From Bacteroidia bacterium (lineage in GTDB: Bacteria > Bacteroidota > Bacteroidia > Flavobacteriales > Schleiferiaceae): a stretch of 64,000 nt of DNA. The position numbers and the translations under genes are program-made. The notes under the pieces were generated by a model. It did no database searches, had not been told where the DNA came from, and worked only from the letters and a program-made list of their open reading frames with translations. Location: NCBI GenBank assembly GCA_030424545.1, contig JAUHWL010000001.1, forward strand, positions 310,001 through 374,000. Direction: 5' to 3'. Position 1 is the first letter of the stretch. The number at the start of each line of letters is the position of its first letter. Positions 45,234-54,764 of this stretch are shown one piece after another.

Positions 45234-45916
45234 AGAATCCGATAGATGAACATTTTGAAAGGGGATTAGAAAGCTTAGAGTTTAAACCCAATGCAGAATT
45301 ATGGAGCCAAAAAATTGCTCCGAAACTAGAACGTAAAAAAGTAGTGCCTCTATTTTGGTACAGAACGGCCGCTGTAATTGTTTTGCTTTTATGCGGGTGG
45401 TTTACGGCCGAATATTTTACGGCTAACAATGGCGAGCAGCGCATAGAACCAGAGCAAAACATTGCCCAAGAACAAACGCCAGAAGTGTTGCCACAAGTGG
45501 TGATTACTATTACCGATGAAGAAAAAACAGAAAAGGAACCGAAAATCCCAGCCTTAGAAAACATAAACCAAAAGTTAAAGAAAAGGAGAATGATTGCGGT
45601 AAACGAGCAACCCATTAAAAAAGAGGTTGTAAAAGATAAAGCTGCACCTGTGCAACTTGCCATGGCAGAAACAGAACCTACCGAAACGGTTTACAAAGTG
45701 CATTTGAGTTTAAACAGCATAAAAAATGTAATGGCTGTAGAAGAAGTTGAAGATCAACAACAAGAATTGGGCATTGTTAAATACGCAAGAGACCAGTGGA
45801 AAAATGTAAAAACGGGCAACAAATTAGAGGCACCAACAAGAGAAACATTTTCTTCTATTCCAAAACTAGGTGTACGTTTTGAAGGCAACCCACTAAAGAG
45901 AATTTTAAATAACTAA
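45230..45916 (+). CDS. Membrane protein, probable anti-sigma factor
   Basis: The 228-residue protein has a short polar N-terminus (about 40 residues), one helix at about 44-62 (RTAAVIVLLLCGWFTAEYF) and a charged periplasmic domain. Its place, overlapping the ECF sigma and followed by an outer-membrane protein, supports an anti-sigma role (inference). It lacks an obvious zinc-binding ZAS motif. Confidence 0.6.
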   Translation: MKNPIDEHFERGLESLEFKPNAELWSQKIAPKLERKKVVPLFWYRTAAVIVLLLCGWFTAEYFTANNGEQRIEPEQNIAQEQTPEVLPQVVITITDEEKTEKEPKIPALENINQKLKKRRMIAVNEQPIKKEVVKDKAAPVQLAMAETEPTETVYKVHLSLNSIKNVMAVEEVEDQQQELGIVKYARDQWKNVKTGNKLEAPTRETFSSIPKLGVRFEGNPLKRILNN

Positions 45917-45982
45917 GCACATACACACAAAAGAGTAACATAAAAACTAAACACTAAAACTAACAATTAACACAACATCAAA

Positions 45983-47233
45983 ATGAAAAAACGAGCCATC
46001 ATTTTAGCCTTTCTAGTTTGTTTAACTACGGCATGGGCACAACAAAAAGACACGCTTCAAATTAATGTGAATAACAATGAAATGGTTATTTATACCAGCG
46101 ACATTAATAGTCTTTCTAAAACAGATTACAACGCCATAATTGGAAAAATCACCAATGAAACCAATGCGCTTGCAAAAGAGTATCAAACAGAAGTAGAACG
46201 AATTAATAAATTAGAAAAAAACGGAGATATAACTTCAGAAAAGGCGCAAGAATTAAGAAAGAGCAACGATGCTTTTTTGGCCACAAGCATGGAAGCACTA
46301 ACAAGTAAAATAGAACGTTGGGCAGATGAATATGGAGAATCTTTACATGAAGATGCCAACAATGCTGATGATTGGGCGAAGCAATGGGAGTACAATGCAG
46401 AAAAGTATGAAACTATAAATCCGCCAGACGCGCCAACACCGCCAGCCACAGATTCTGAAGATGGAAATACAGTAGTTGTGATTAATGATGATGGAATTTC
46501 AGTAACAGGCAACACAGATTGGGATCCAGACGACATTAAAGAGGCCAGAAGCAACTACAAACGCAACCAAACTATTGGATATTTTGATATGTATTTTGGA
46601 TGGAACAATTGGGTAAACGGTGATGGGTTTGCCGTAAATCAAACACCTGAAAATGGAGAGCCAAATGCTACCGCAGAGTTGAACTTTTGGCCAAGTATGG
46701 TTTGGGGATTTGGATTTGGAGGTAAATCTAGAATGGGTACAAGCAAGCTTTATGTGCGCTATGGAGCACAGTTTAATTGGCACTACTTTCAATTAAAAGG
46801 GAACACCATTGTAAACAAAATGGCAGATCCCAATACGGGCTTTGATGGTGTTTCTTTTGTGCAAGACAATACCAAAAACTATTCAAAATCATCTTTTAGA
46901 ATGGTGTACTTAGATGTACCTGTAATGTTAGAATTTGACAGTAGCAAACCTGGACGCAGCAACGGATTTTCGCTTGGTGTTGGAGGTTATGGTGGCGTAA
47001 GATTGAGCTCCAAAACAAAAGTTTACTACAGCGACTTTAATGGTGATAAAACCAAAGTGAAACAAAACAACAACTATTACACCAATGGCTTTAGATATGG
47101 TTTGCTTGGTCAAATAGGATTTGGGACTTTTAAAATAACCGCCAAATATGATATGAATGAGCTGTTTAGAGATGACAGAACAACACCAGATTATCAAATT
47201 GCAAGCTTGACTTTAGGGTGGGTGTTTCCATAA
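45983..47233 (+). CDS. Outer-membrane beta-barrel protein, third gene of the ECF operon
   Basis: The 416-residue protein begins with a signal peptide (KKRAIILAFLVCLTTAWAQ). A helical, coiled-coil-like region (about 60-140) comes next, with the acidic segment NADDWAKQWEYNAEKYETI. The C-terminal part, from about residue 185, looks like an outer-membrane barrel (PorT-like or OmpA-like) with alternating aromatic strands (MYFGWNNWVNGDGFAV, FWPSMVWGFGFGGKS). It lies 66 bases after the anti-sigma gene and is a likely target of the sigma factor. Confidence 0.75.
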   Translation: MKKRAIILAFLVCLTTAWAQQKDTLQINVNNNEMVIYTSDINSLSKTDYNAIIGKITNETNALAKEYQTEVERINKLEKNGDITSEKAQELRKSNDAFLATSMEALTSKIERWADEYGESLHEDANNADDWAKQWEYNAEKYETINPPDAPTPPATDSEDGNTVVVINDDGISVTGNTDWDPDDIKEARSNYKRNQTIGYFDMYFGWNNWVNGDGFAVNQTPENGEPNATAELNFWPSMVWGFGFGGKSRMGTSKLYVRYGAQFNWHYFQLKGNTIVNKMADPNTGFDGVSFVQDNTKNYSKSSFRMVYLDVPVMLEFDSSKPGRSNGFSLGVGGYGGVRLSSKTKVYYSDFNGDKTKVKQNNNYYTNGFRYGLLGQIGFGTFKITAKYDMNELFRDDRTTPDYQIASLTLGWVFP

Positions 47234-47247
47234 AAAAAGCTAATAAT

Positions 47248-47285
47248 TAAAAAACCCGAAAACATTTTGTTTTCGGGTTTTTTTA
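47248..47285 (+). terminator. Terminator of the ECF/anti-sigma/OMP operon
   Basis: AAAACCCGAAAA (47251-47262) pairs with TTTTCGGGTTTT (47269-47282 region), followed by more T residues. Confidence 0.92.
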
Positions 47286-47411
47286 TGTGATTTATTATAT
47301 AAAAACAAAGAGTGCATATGCGTAAATAATCTCACACATCAAGGTGTTTTCTGTAGACTCAATAGGTGTTTAAACATTGTATATTTAACTCCTAGAATAA
47401 TATTACGCCTA

Positions 47412-47442
47412 TTGTCGTAGGTTTAATATTACATTATTTTTG
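47412..47442 (+). promoter_or_regulatory. Promoter of the glycine-rich T9SS protein
   Basis: TTG (47412-47414) and TATTTTTG (47435-47442) are separated by 20 bases, a good Bacteroidota promoter. The ATG lies 22 bases downstream. Confidence 0.7.
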
Positions 47443-47464
47443 CAGGCAATAAATGCAAAAAATC

Positions 47465-50362
47465 ATGAAAAAAATCACTTCATTATTACTCTTTTTATTT
47501 TTTACATCTTTAATTTCAAATGGCGCAACGTATTACACGTGCAATGTTTCAAGTGGAACAAACTTAACTACCAGTTCAACGGGAGGCGGTACATGTAATG
47601 TGGCCATTGGAACGTGGAATAACGCATCGCACACCATAGTTATTCGTACGGGGACAACTTTTAATTTATCGGGTAACTTAACTTTAAATTGTCAGGTTAT
47701 AGTAGAAGATGGTGGTGTTCTTAATAACATTACTTCTGTAAATACCACAACATTAAACACATCGGGAAATTACAATGTCCCAGCTAATATTAGCCAATTA
47801 ACGGTTACTGCTTGGGGCGGTGGCGGTGCAGGTGGTGGTTCTACCATTGCAAACGCATTTGAAGGTCGTGGCGGTGCAGGAGGAGGCGGTGGCGCGAGAG
47901 CGCAAAGCGTAATTACTGTAACACCAGGTTCTGTTCTAGCTGTAGTTGTAGGCGCAGGTGGAACAGGTGTAGTTGCCGGAAATGGAAACAATGGAGGAAA
48001 CTCAACAATAACTGGTTTTTCAACTCAAATTTTTGCTGAAGGTGGCAAAGGTGGTGGCGTAAATACAGGAAATACGCCATCAGGTGGTGCAGCAGGTCTT
48101 GCTGCTAATTCTATAGGGGCTACCGTATCTAGCGGAACAGGTGGAGAAAATGGTGCCTCAGGATTTGGAATATCGTCAGGATCTGGAGGAGAGGCCGCAA
48201 ACCCAGGGGGTGGCACAGGTGGTGCATCAATAGGAAGTGGCTCTTCTAACGGTAACAATGGAAATGCTCCAGGAGGAGCAGGAGGAGGTGCCCGTTCAAG
48301 TGGAGGTTTTACAGGTGGTGGTGGAAATCGCCCTGGAGGTAATGGAGGTGCAGGCCGTGTTGTTATTGAGTATAACGTTGCTGCCGCATTAACCTTTGCT
48401 AATAATGTTACATTAAGCGGTACTGTAAATGGAGGTGCTGTAACCATAGGAACAGCATCTGTATTTGTTGGTACGGGTGCCCTAAACTTTAGCTCATTAA
48501 CCGTTAACGCTACCACGCCAGCAAGTTTTGTTGATAATTTTAGACTAAGCCAAGGTGCCGTTTCAGGTACAGGTAGCATAAAAATATTGCGTAATTTATC
48601 TACATCTAACAATTGGTATGAGCTTGGTTTTGCTGTTAAAAGTGGTACAGTGGCAGATTTAGTTTCTACCGGATTCCCAATTCGTGATGCTTCATACCCT
48701 GCAAATTTGCGCAATATTTATCGCTGGGATGCCGGAGCTGCAGACTGGGTAGCCGCAGCTACTACAACATCTTTAACGGAAACTGCACTTAAGATATTTG
48801 CGTTTGGAACAAGCCCATCAATTTCTATAACCGTTAGTGCAACAAATTTTAATAATTCAACATTGGCAGAAGCGCTAGACTGGAACGATGGACAAAGTTC
48901 TATTTATTTGACAGGAGGAATTGACGTAACCGAAGGATGGAACAACCACTACAATCCATTTCAGGCTTTTATAGACTGGGATAATGTAGAGCCTGTTTTA
49001 GATGCAAATTCAGAATTCACCAATCTTGGCGTAGCAGTAAAAAATAACACCGGTAGTTATGAGTATTACAATGGTGGTGTTGGTACAGCAAGATACATTG
49101 CACCTACTCAAGGCTTTTGGCTTCAGTCAAATAATACAGTAGCGGCTCCTACCACATTTAGCTATACAAATGCAATGCGTAATAGTACACCAGGTACACC
49201 GGTTTCTTCGTTTAAAACCAATACCATTACTCCTAAACAAATTACCTTAAAATTAAATGGTCCAAATGGCGAAGTTCTTACACATGTAGCAAAAAATGTA
49301 AATGCTACAGATAGCTTTGATGCTGGATTTGATATGCGCTGGTTCCAAGGAGACCATGAACATTTTTATACGCTTGATAACAATGGAAATAAGTACGGTA
49401 TTAACCAAAGTGGCGCTGTAGGAAATGCTCCAATACCATTAGCCTTTTCTCACACCAATAATGGTGTAACGTATTCTATTTCTGCGGATTTAGAAGATTG
49501 GGATAATAACATTGAAGTTTTTGTTAAAGACACCTATTTAAATATTACCACAAGTTTGTCAAACAATAACAGCTATACTTTTAGTAATGTAACTGCAGCA
49601 TCAGAAAATCGTTTTATGGTTTTGTTTGTTCCGGTACTTCCATGTATAACAAACACATTTACACCAATGTTAACGGCTAATATGTATGCCAACGCAGGTG
49701 CAAATCAAGTTGAAACTTATTATTGGGGATTATCTACGGGCTTTATCCAAGCAAACCCTGAAAATGGCGTTGGCCCATACACATATAATTGGACGAATAG
49801 CGCGGGTTACAGTATGAAAGGTACATCAAATAAAAAAGCACGATTATTATACCCAACGGGTCCTACTTGGGTTAAAGTGGCCATTACCGATGAAGGTGCC
49901 GGTTGTACTACAGAAGACTCTATCTACATAGACTGGATAGACTTTACCTGTAACCAACCAGACATTTGGTTTTATGAAATGTGTAACTTAAATACATTAA
50001 CAAGCGTATGTGTAGCAGGAACACGAAACATGAGAGATTCTGTAAAAACAGGAAACTACATTTTTGGTTCTTGCAACCAACCGGTTAAAACGGGTGTTGC
50101 CACACAAAGCAATTTTGGCGTAAATGTATTTCCTAATCCGAGCAACGGAAAAGTTTCTATTATCATGGCAAATGCTAATAAAAGCATGTATGATATTCAT
50201 GTAATGGATATAAACGGAAGAGTGTTGTTTTCAACCCAATTAAATAGTACAGACGGTTACGCAAGTAAAGAATTAGACTTATCTGAATTGGCCAGAGGTG
50301 TATATATAATGCGAGTTTCTGATGAAAACAATAGTGCAACACAGCGTATTGTTATTCAATAA
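47465..50362 (+). CDS. Glycine-rich surface protein with T9SS sorting domain
   Basis: I start at the ATG at 47465 (965 residues), at a signal peptide (KKITSLLLFLFFTSLISNG); an ATG four codons earlier is also possible. Residues about 100-290 form a glycine-rich domain (AWGGGGAGGG, VVVGAGGTGV). The middle has beta-rich segments (WNNHYNPFQAFIDWDN). A domain with several Cys (about 755-910) follows. The end is a T9SS type A sorting domain (VFPNPSNGKVSIIM, LSELARGVYIMRV). The protein is probably a surface adhesin or matrix component. Confidence 0.88.
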   Translation: MKKITSLLLFLFFTSLISNGATYYTCNVSSGTNLTTSSTGGGTCNVAIGTWNNASHTIVIRTGTTFNLSGNLTLNCQVIVEDGGVLNNITSVNTTTLNTSGNYNVPANISQLTVTAWGGGGAGGGSTIANAFEGRGGAGGGGGARAQSVITVTPGSVLAVVVGAGGTGVVAGNGNNGGNSTITGFSTQIFAEGGKGGGVNTGNTPSGGAAGLAANSIGATVSSGTGGENGASGFGISSGSGGEAANPGGGTGGASIGSGSSNGNNGNAPGGAGGGARSSGGFTGGGGNRPGGNGGAGRVVIEYNVAAALTFANNVTLSGTVNGGAVTIGTASVFVGTGALNFSSLTVNATTPASFVDNFRLSQGAVSGTGSIKILRNLSTSNNWYELGFAVKSGTVADLVSTGFPIRDASYPANLRNIYRWDAGAADWVAAATTTSLTETALKIFAFGTSPSISITVSATNFNNSTLAEALDWNDGQSSIYLTGGIDVTEGWNNHYNPFQAFIDWDNVEPVLDANSEFTNLGVAVKNNTGSYEYYNGGVGTARYIAPTQGFWLQSNNTVAAPTTFSYTNAMRNSTPGTPVSSFKTNTITPKQITLKLNGPNGEVLTHVAKNVNATDSFDAGFDMRWFQGDHEHFYTLDNNGNKYGINQSGAVGNAPIPLAFSHTNNGVTYSISADLEDWDNNIEVFVKDTYLNITTSLSNNNSYTFSNVTAASENRFMVLFVPVLPCITNTFTPMLTANMYANAGANQVETYYWGLSTGFIQANPENGVGPYTYNWTNSAGYSMKGTSNKKARLLYPTGPTWVKVAITDEGAGCTTEDSIYIDWIDFTCNQPDIWFYEMCNLNTLTSVCVAGTRNMRDSVKTGNYIFGSCNQPVKTGVATQSNFGVNVFPNPSNGKVSIIMANANKSMYDIHVMDINGRVLFSTQLNSTDGYASKELDLSELARGVYIMRVSDENNSATQRIVIQ

Positions 50363-50393
50363 GGCTGTTTATTTTGTATAAAAATTAGTGTTT

Positions 50394-50423
50394 GAGGCTG
50401 TCTGAAAAGGCAGCCTCTTTTTT
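50394..50423 (+). terminator. Terminator of the glycine-rich T9SS gene
   Basis: GAGGCTG (50394-50400) pairs with CAGCCTC (50411-50417) and runs into T6. The T-tract overlaps the radA stop codon on the other strand. Confidence 0.85.
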
Positions 50424-51786
50424 ACCCAAACAACGCGCTTAACAAATCTTCAAACTTGGCCAATTCAATAACCTTTATTCCGAATTGCCCGGCTTTTACT
50501 TTGTTAAAACTGCTGATGTAAATTTCTTCAAAACCCAATTTTTCGGCTTCGCGGATGCGTTGCTCAATGCGGGCAACGGGTCTAATTTCTCCTGTTAATC
50601 CAACCTCGCCAGCAAAACAAGCATGTTTGGGCAACGGCAAATCTTGGTCAGACGAAAGAATAGCTGCACACACCGCCAAATCCAACCCAGGATCGGTAAC
50701 TTTTAGGCCGCCAGTAATATTCAAGAAAACATCTTTGGCACCTAATTTAAACCCGCATCTTTTTTCTAAAACGGCCAAAAGCATGTTTAATCTGCGCGAC
50801 TCAAACCCCGTGGTGCTGCGCTGTGGCGTGCCATAAACGGCCGTGCTTACCAAACCTTGAATTTCTACCAACAATGGTCGCGCACCTTCGGTCATTACGC
50901 CAATGGCGGTGCCGCTTAGTTGCTCGTCATTTTTACCGATTAGAATTTCGCTGGGGTTGCTCACTTCGCGCAAGCCGCTCTCAATCATCTCGTAAATCCC
51001 AATCTCGGCCGTAGCGCCAAAACGATTTTTATGGGCACGAATTAATCGGTATAAATAATGTTGGTCGCCCTCAAACTGAAGCACCACATCTACCATATGC
51101 TCCAGCACTTTTGGCCCAGCCAAATGGCCATCTTTTGTGATGTGCCCAATTAAGAAAACGGGTGTGTTGGTAGCTTTTGCGTAGCTGATGAGCTGGGCCG
51201 TGCATTCGCGAATTTGGCTAATGCTGCCGGGCGATGACTCGATGCCCGCTGCTTGCAAAGTTTGTATAGAATCGATAATGACCAACTCCGGTTCGATGTG
51301 GTTGAGCTGGTTAAAAATATTTTCAGTTTGCGTTTCGGTTAACACAAAACATTGTTCGTTTTTAATCCCGATGCGCTCGGCCCGCATTTTAATTTGTTGG
51401 CCACTTTCTTCGCCCGAAACGTAGGCCACGTTAACATTTAATCGCAGCGCCAATTGCAGCAAAAGCGTACTTTTTCCAATGCCGGGCTCTCCGCCCAAAA
51501 GCACCACAGAACCGGGCACAATGCCACCACCTAACACACGGTTTAATTCTTTGCCGGGTGCTTTTATGCGCGTGCCTTCATCATAGGTAATTTGTTTAAT
51601 TGGTGCTGCCACGGCTGCTTTTATGGGGGCATTTTGGCTTTGCAACCAAGGCTGACTTTTTGTGGTTTTGGTTACAATTTCTTCTACCAATGTATTCCAC
51701 TCGTGGCAACTGGTGCATTGCCCCAACCATTTGCTGTGGTTGGCTCCACAATTCTGACAAACAAATGATTTTTTAACCTTCGCCAT
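50422..51786 (-). CDS. radA: DNA repair protein RadA
   Basis: The 454-residue RecA-like ATPase processes recombination intermediates. It has an N-terminal zinc finger (Cys10, Cys13, Cys24, Cys27), a Walker A box GGEPGIGKST (98-107), the RadA-specific KNRFG at 253-257, and a Lon-like C-terminal domain. The start is ATG at 51786 and overlaps the rfaE2 stop by 14 bases, so the genes are co-translated. Confidence 0.97.
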   Translation of the reverse strand: MAKVKKSFVCQNCGANHSKWLGQCTSCHEWNTLVEEIVTKTTKSQPWLQSQNAPIKAAVAAPIKQITYDEGTRIKAPGKELNRVLGGGIVPGSVVLLGGEPGIGKSTLLLQLALRLNVNVAYVSGEESGQQIKMRAERIGIKNEQCFVLTETQTENIFNQLNHIEPELVIIDSIQTLQAAGIESSPGSISQIRECTAQLISYAKATNTPVFLIGHITKDGHLAGPKVLEHMVDVVLQFEGDQHYLYRLIRAHKNRFGATAEIGIYEMIESGLREVSNPSEILIGKNDEQLSGTAIGVMTEGARPLLVEIQGLVSTAVYGTPQRSTTGFESRRLNMLLAVLEKRCGFKLGAKDVFLNITGGLKVTDPGLDLAVCAAILSSDQDLPLPKHACFAGEVGLTGEIRPVARIEQRIREAEKLGFEEIYISSFNKVKAGQFGIKVIELAKFEDLLSALFG

Positions 51787-52270
51787 GTTTTATTTTTTTG
51801 ATGAGGTTGGTGGTAGAAAAACCATCTTCGAACGGAATAACGGCAACTTGTCCGCCATAGCTTTGCACCAAATCGGCTCCAACAATAGTATTTATTGTGT
51901 AATCGCCACCTTTAACCAACACGTCTGGTTTTAATGTTTGCAGCAATTCCATGGGCGTGTCTTCTTCAAAAATAACCACCGCATCTACCACTTGTAAGGC
52001 TGCCATTAATTCTGCTCGGGTGGTTTCGTTTTGCATGGGTCTGCTGGGGCCTTTTAAGCGTTGCACGCTGGCATCGGCATTTAAACCAATAACTAAAAAG
52101 TTACCCATATCGCGCGCAGCCGCCAAATAACGTATGTGGCCAGGGTGCAACAAATCAAAACAACCGTTGGTAAAAACTACTTTTTTGCCAGTAATTTTTA
52201 GCGATTGAATCTTTCGCGCAAGCGTGAATTTATCCGTTATTTTCTGTTGTATTATTTGCTGATAGCTCAT
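51773..52270 (-). CDS. rfaE2: D-glycero-beta-D-manno-heptose 1-phosphate adenylyltransferase
   Basis: The 165-residue nucleotidyltransferase makes ADP-heptose for the LPS core. It has the cytidylyltransferase-like signature FTNGCFDLLHPGHIRYL, then LNADASVQRLKGPSRP and VKGGDYTINTIVGA. This is the adenylyltransferase half only, as in RfaE2, not the fused HldE. It overlaps the flippase-like gene by 41 bases and radA by 14. Confidence 0.94.
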   Translation of the reverse strand: MSYQQIIQQKITDKFTLARKIQSLKITGKKVVFTNGCFDLLHPGHIRYLAAARDMGNFLVIGLNADASVQRLKGPSRPMQNETTRAELMAALQVVDAVVIFEEDTPMELLQTLKPDVLVKGGDYTINTIVGADLVQSYGGQVAVIPFEDGFSTTNLIKKIKHGEG

Positions 52271-53267
52271 CTGCTTTGCGTTTTTTATTGGCGAAACTAA
52301 AATAGATTAATCCAATTAAACCGGCAGACAACAACATGATGGTTTGCGAGGTATGCACAATGGTGGCGAATGTAAAGCCAATGCTTTTATCTATAGCCAA
52401 AACAACCATTGCCAAAGTTACCAAGTAATGGTAAGAGCCCATGCCTCCGGGTGCTGGTATAACAATGCCGAGGCTGGCCGCAACCATTATAAAAAATCCG
52501 TCTGAAATGGTGAGGTGTGATGTTTCTGGCAAGCTAAAAAAACAGATGTACACCATAAAGTAGTAAATGGCCCAGATAAAAACAGAATGTGCGATAAAGG
52601 CCCATTTGTTCTTTAATTTTTTAATAGATGCAAAACCTTCTTTTAAGCCATACCAAAAGTTGCGTACAACCTCGAATTTTGGGTGATTTATTATGCGCTT
52701 TCTAAACACCAAAAACAGTACGAGAAATAGTAACGCTGTAGTGCCAAGAATGTATTTTGCAGTGTGATCTGATGCTTCTTCCGTCATGGCCACAGGGTCA
52801 ACAATTTCAACCTCAAACATCCCTAAAAAGTTATTGATGTTGAGCAAAAATGCTGTTGCCATAATGCCGATAAGAAAAATAAAATCGATAACGCGTTCTA
52901 AAATAACGGTACCAAAAAGTTTGTCAACAGGAATTTTTTCGGCTCTGCTCATTACGCCACAACGACCTAACTCGCCACCCCGTGGTACAAATATGTTAAA
53001 CATATAGCCAAAACTTACGGCATGTATACTGCTCCATAATCTAGGTTTGTAACCAAGTGGCTCTAGCAACATCAGCCAACGGTAACCCCGGCTAATTACT
53101 GCTGCGTAACCCATTAAAATACTAATGATTACCCACGTGTAGTTGGCGCTTTTAAGGTGTTCTACCAGCTCGTTAAAATCGGTACCCTTAAATGCAAAGT
53201 ACAGCAATGCCACGGCAATGGCTATAAACAATGTGTACTTGAGAATATTTTTTGTAGTTGAACTCAA
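52230..53267 (-). CDS. LPG_synthase_TM-family (UPF0104) membrane protein
   Basis: The 345-residue protein has about eight helices and the family motifs GYMFNIFVPRGGELGRCG and IPAPGGMGSYHYLVTL. Members include the flippase part of lysylphosphatidylglycerol synthases and transport-like proteins. It lacks the synthase domain. It lies 6 bases after panD and overlaps rfaE2. A role in envelope lipid handling is inference. Confidence 0.88.
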   Translation of the reverse strand: MSSTTKNILKYTLFIAIAVALLYFAFKGTDFNELVEHLKSANYTWVIISILMGYAAVISRGYRWLMLLEPLGYKPRLWSSIHAVSFGYMFNIFVPRGGELGRCGVMSRAEKIPVDKLFGTVILERVIDFIFLIGIMATAFLLNINNFLGMFEVEIVDPVAMTEEASDHTAKYILGTTALLFLVLFLVFRKRIINHPKFEVVRNFWYGLKEGFASIKKLKNKWAFIAHSVFIWAIYYFMVYICFFSLPETSHLTISDGFFIMVAASLGIVIPAPGGMGSYHYLVTLAMVVLAIDKSIGFTFATIVHTSQTIMLLSAGLIGLIYFSFANKKRKADELSANNTTENNG

Positions 53268-53273
53268 CGGGCG

Positions 53274-53624
53274 TTAATCTATGCGATTGGTTTCTTCGTT
53301 TGGGAAGACAATGGCTGGGCTAAAAGTTTTAGCCTCTTCAAATGCCAATTGTGCATAGCTTATGATTATAATAATATCGCCTTTTTGCACTCTGCGTGCG
53401 GCAGGACCATTCATGGTTATTTCACCCGAATTACGTTTGCCTTTAATAACATAAGTATCTATGCGCTCGCCATTATTAATGTTAACAATGTATACGCGCT
53501 CGCCTTCAATAATGTTAGCGGCATCCATCAAGTCTTCATCTATGGTAATACTACCGATGTAATTTAAATCGGCACCTGTAACTTTTACCCTGTGAATTTT
53601 GCTTTTTACAACCTCAATCTGCAT
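53274..53624 (-). CDS. panD: Aspartate 1-decarboxylase
   Basis: The 116-residue pyruvoyl enzyme makes beta-alanine from aspartate for pantothenate. The self-cleavage site is Gly-Ser in YIGSITID (residues 24-25), and [19 protein letters not shown] is typical. The start [13 protein letters not shown] is the standard one. It lies 114 bases after panC and has its own -7-like element TAATTTTG, 4 bases before the ATG. Confidence 0.97.
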   Translation of the reverse strand: MQIEVVKSKIHRVKVTGADLNYIGSITIDEDLMDAANIIEGERVYIVNINNGERIDTYVIKGKRNSGEITMNGPAARRVQKGDIIIIISYAQLAFEEAKTFSPAIVFPNEETNRID

Positions 53625-53628
53625 GGCG

Positions 53629-53665
53629 CAAAATTATAAATATTGAACTGTTATTTAACACAAAA
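53629..53665 (-). promoter_or_regulatory. panD promoter with start codon four bases from the -7 element
   Basis: On the minus strand TTTTG (53665-53661) and TAATTTTG (53636-53629) are 24 bases apart. CGCC alone separates the -7 element from ATG, so the mRNA may be leaderless. Confidence 0.5.
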
Positions 53666-53738
53666 TAACTCATTGGTTATCAGTGCTAAAGGATTAAAAT
53701 ATACTGAAAAGTGTAAAAATTTTTGCTTAATGCAGCGG

Positions 53739-54587
53739 TTAGAAAAGCAGAATATTGTCTATGACTTTTACCTGACCAATAAAAACCGAAACAAATGCAC
53801 GAACACTTTTACATTCGTCCCAATTAGAGATAGGTTTAAGCGTTTGTGCGTTGCATATTTCTAAATATTCTACAGCCAACCTTGGGTGGCTATTTATGGT
53901 TTCAATAGCCTTGGCAATGGTTCTGTTGAAGTCTTTATTTTGCGTGGCTCTTTCTTTAATTTGAAGCAAAGCTTGGTAGATGGCCGGTGCTTCTTGCCTT
54001 TCATTGGCTGATAAACGCATGTTTCTACTGCTCATGGCAAGGCCATCAACTTCGCGCACAATGGGGCAACCAACTATGTTTACAGGAATACTTTCTTGCT
54101 CCACTAGCTTTTTAATAATGAGCAACTGTTGGAAATCTTTTTCGCCAAAGTATGCGTTTTTAGGCTGTACAATTTCTAGCAATTTTTTAACAATTGTGGC
54201 CATGCCTTCAAAATGCCCCGGCCTATGTTTACCTTCCATGTACAGTCCTAATTCGCCAAAGTTAAAACGATCAGAAACTACGGTTTCCGTATACATTTCT
54301 TCTGTTTTGGGCAAGAAAACTGCATGACAACCCGCATTCTTCAAAATCAATAAATCTTGCTCTTCTACCCTTGGGTATTTATCTAAATCTTCTTGATTAT
54401 TAAATTGTGTAGGGTTAACGAATATGCTGCAAACAACAAGTTCGTTTTTTGCCAAAGATTCTGTAATTAAAGATAGATGGCCTTTGTGCAATGCGCCCAT
54501 GGTAGGGACAAAACCTACATTTTTACCGTTTTTCTTTTCTTTAGCTATAAACTTTTGAAGCTCTTGCTTTGTATGAAACTTGTGCAT
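53739..54587 (-). CDS. panC: Pantothenate synthetase
   Basis: The 282-residue enzyme joins pantoate and beta-alanine. It shows GFVPTMGALHKGHLSL (the HxGH motif), SIFVNPTQFNNQEDLDKYPR, and GEKDFQQL. It is the first gene of a pantothenate/LPS/repair run and has a good promoter at 54607-54636. It diverges from the glycogen-synthase-like gene. Confidence 0.97.
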   Translation of the reverse strand: MHKFHTKQELQKFIAKEKKNGKNVGFVPTMGALHKGHLSLITESLAKNELVVCSIFVNPTQFNNQEDLDKYPRVEEQDLLILKNAGCHAVFLPKTEEMYTETVVSDRFNFGELGLYMEGKHRPGHFEGMATIVKKLLEIVQPKNAYFGEKDFQQLLIIKKLVEQESIPVNIVGCPIVREVDGLAMSSRNMRLSANERQEAPAIYQALLQIKERATQNKDFNRTIAKAIETINSHPRLAVEYLEICNAQTLKPISNWDECKSVRAFVSVFIGQVKVIDNILLF

Positions 54588-54606
54588 ATCAGGATTTCTT
54601 GAGCAA

Positions 54607-54636
54607 CAAATCTAGACGAATTGTTGAAGCCACAAA
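54607..54636 (-). promoter_or_regulatory. panC promoter
   Basis: TTTG (54636-54633) and TAGATTTG (54614-54607) on the minus strand are 18 bases apart, a very good fit to the consensus. Confidence 0.7.
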
Positions 54637-54723
54637 GGCATTGAAAAAACAAATCGAAAATATTATAGATAATCAGGGGTTTTTTTGTAGTAGCCTTAGA
54701 TACAATGATTGCGAAGAAAGTAG

Positions 54724-54731
54724 TACTTTTG
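54724..54731 (+). promoter_or_regulatory. -7 element for the glycogen-synthase-like gene
   Basis: TACTTTTG lies 33 bases before the ATG. The -33 region is not convincing. Confidence 0.5.
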
Positions 54732-54764
54732 CATACCTTATATTTTAATGAAAATTCGAGATAA

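Noticed and set aside
48025-48714. Minus-strand 229-codon proline-rich frame
   Set aside because: It is the complement of the glycine-rich domain of the T9SS protein at 47465; glycine codons read backwards give proline.
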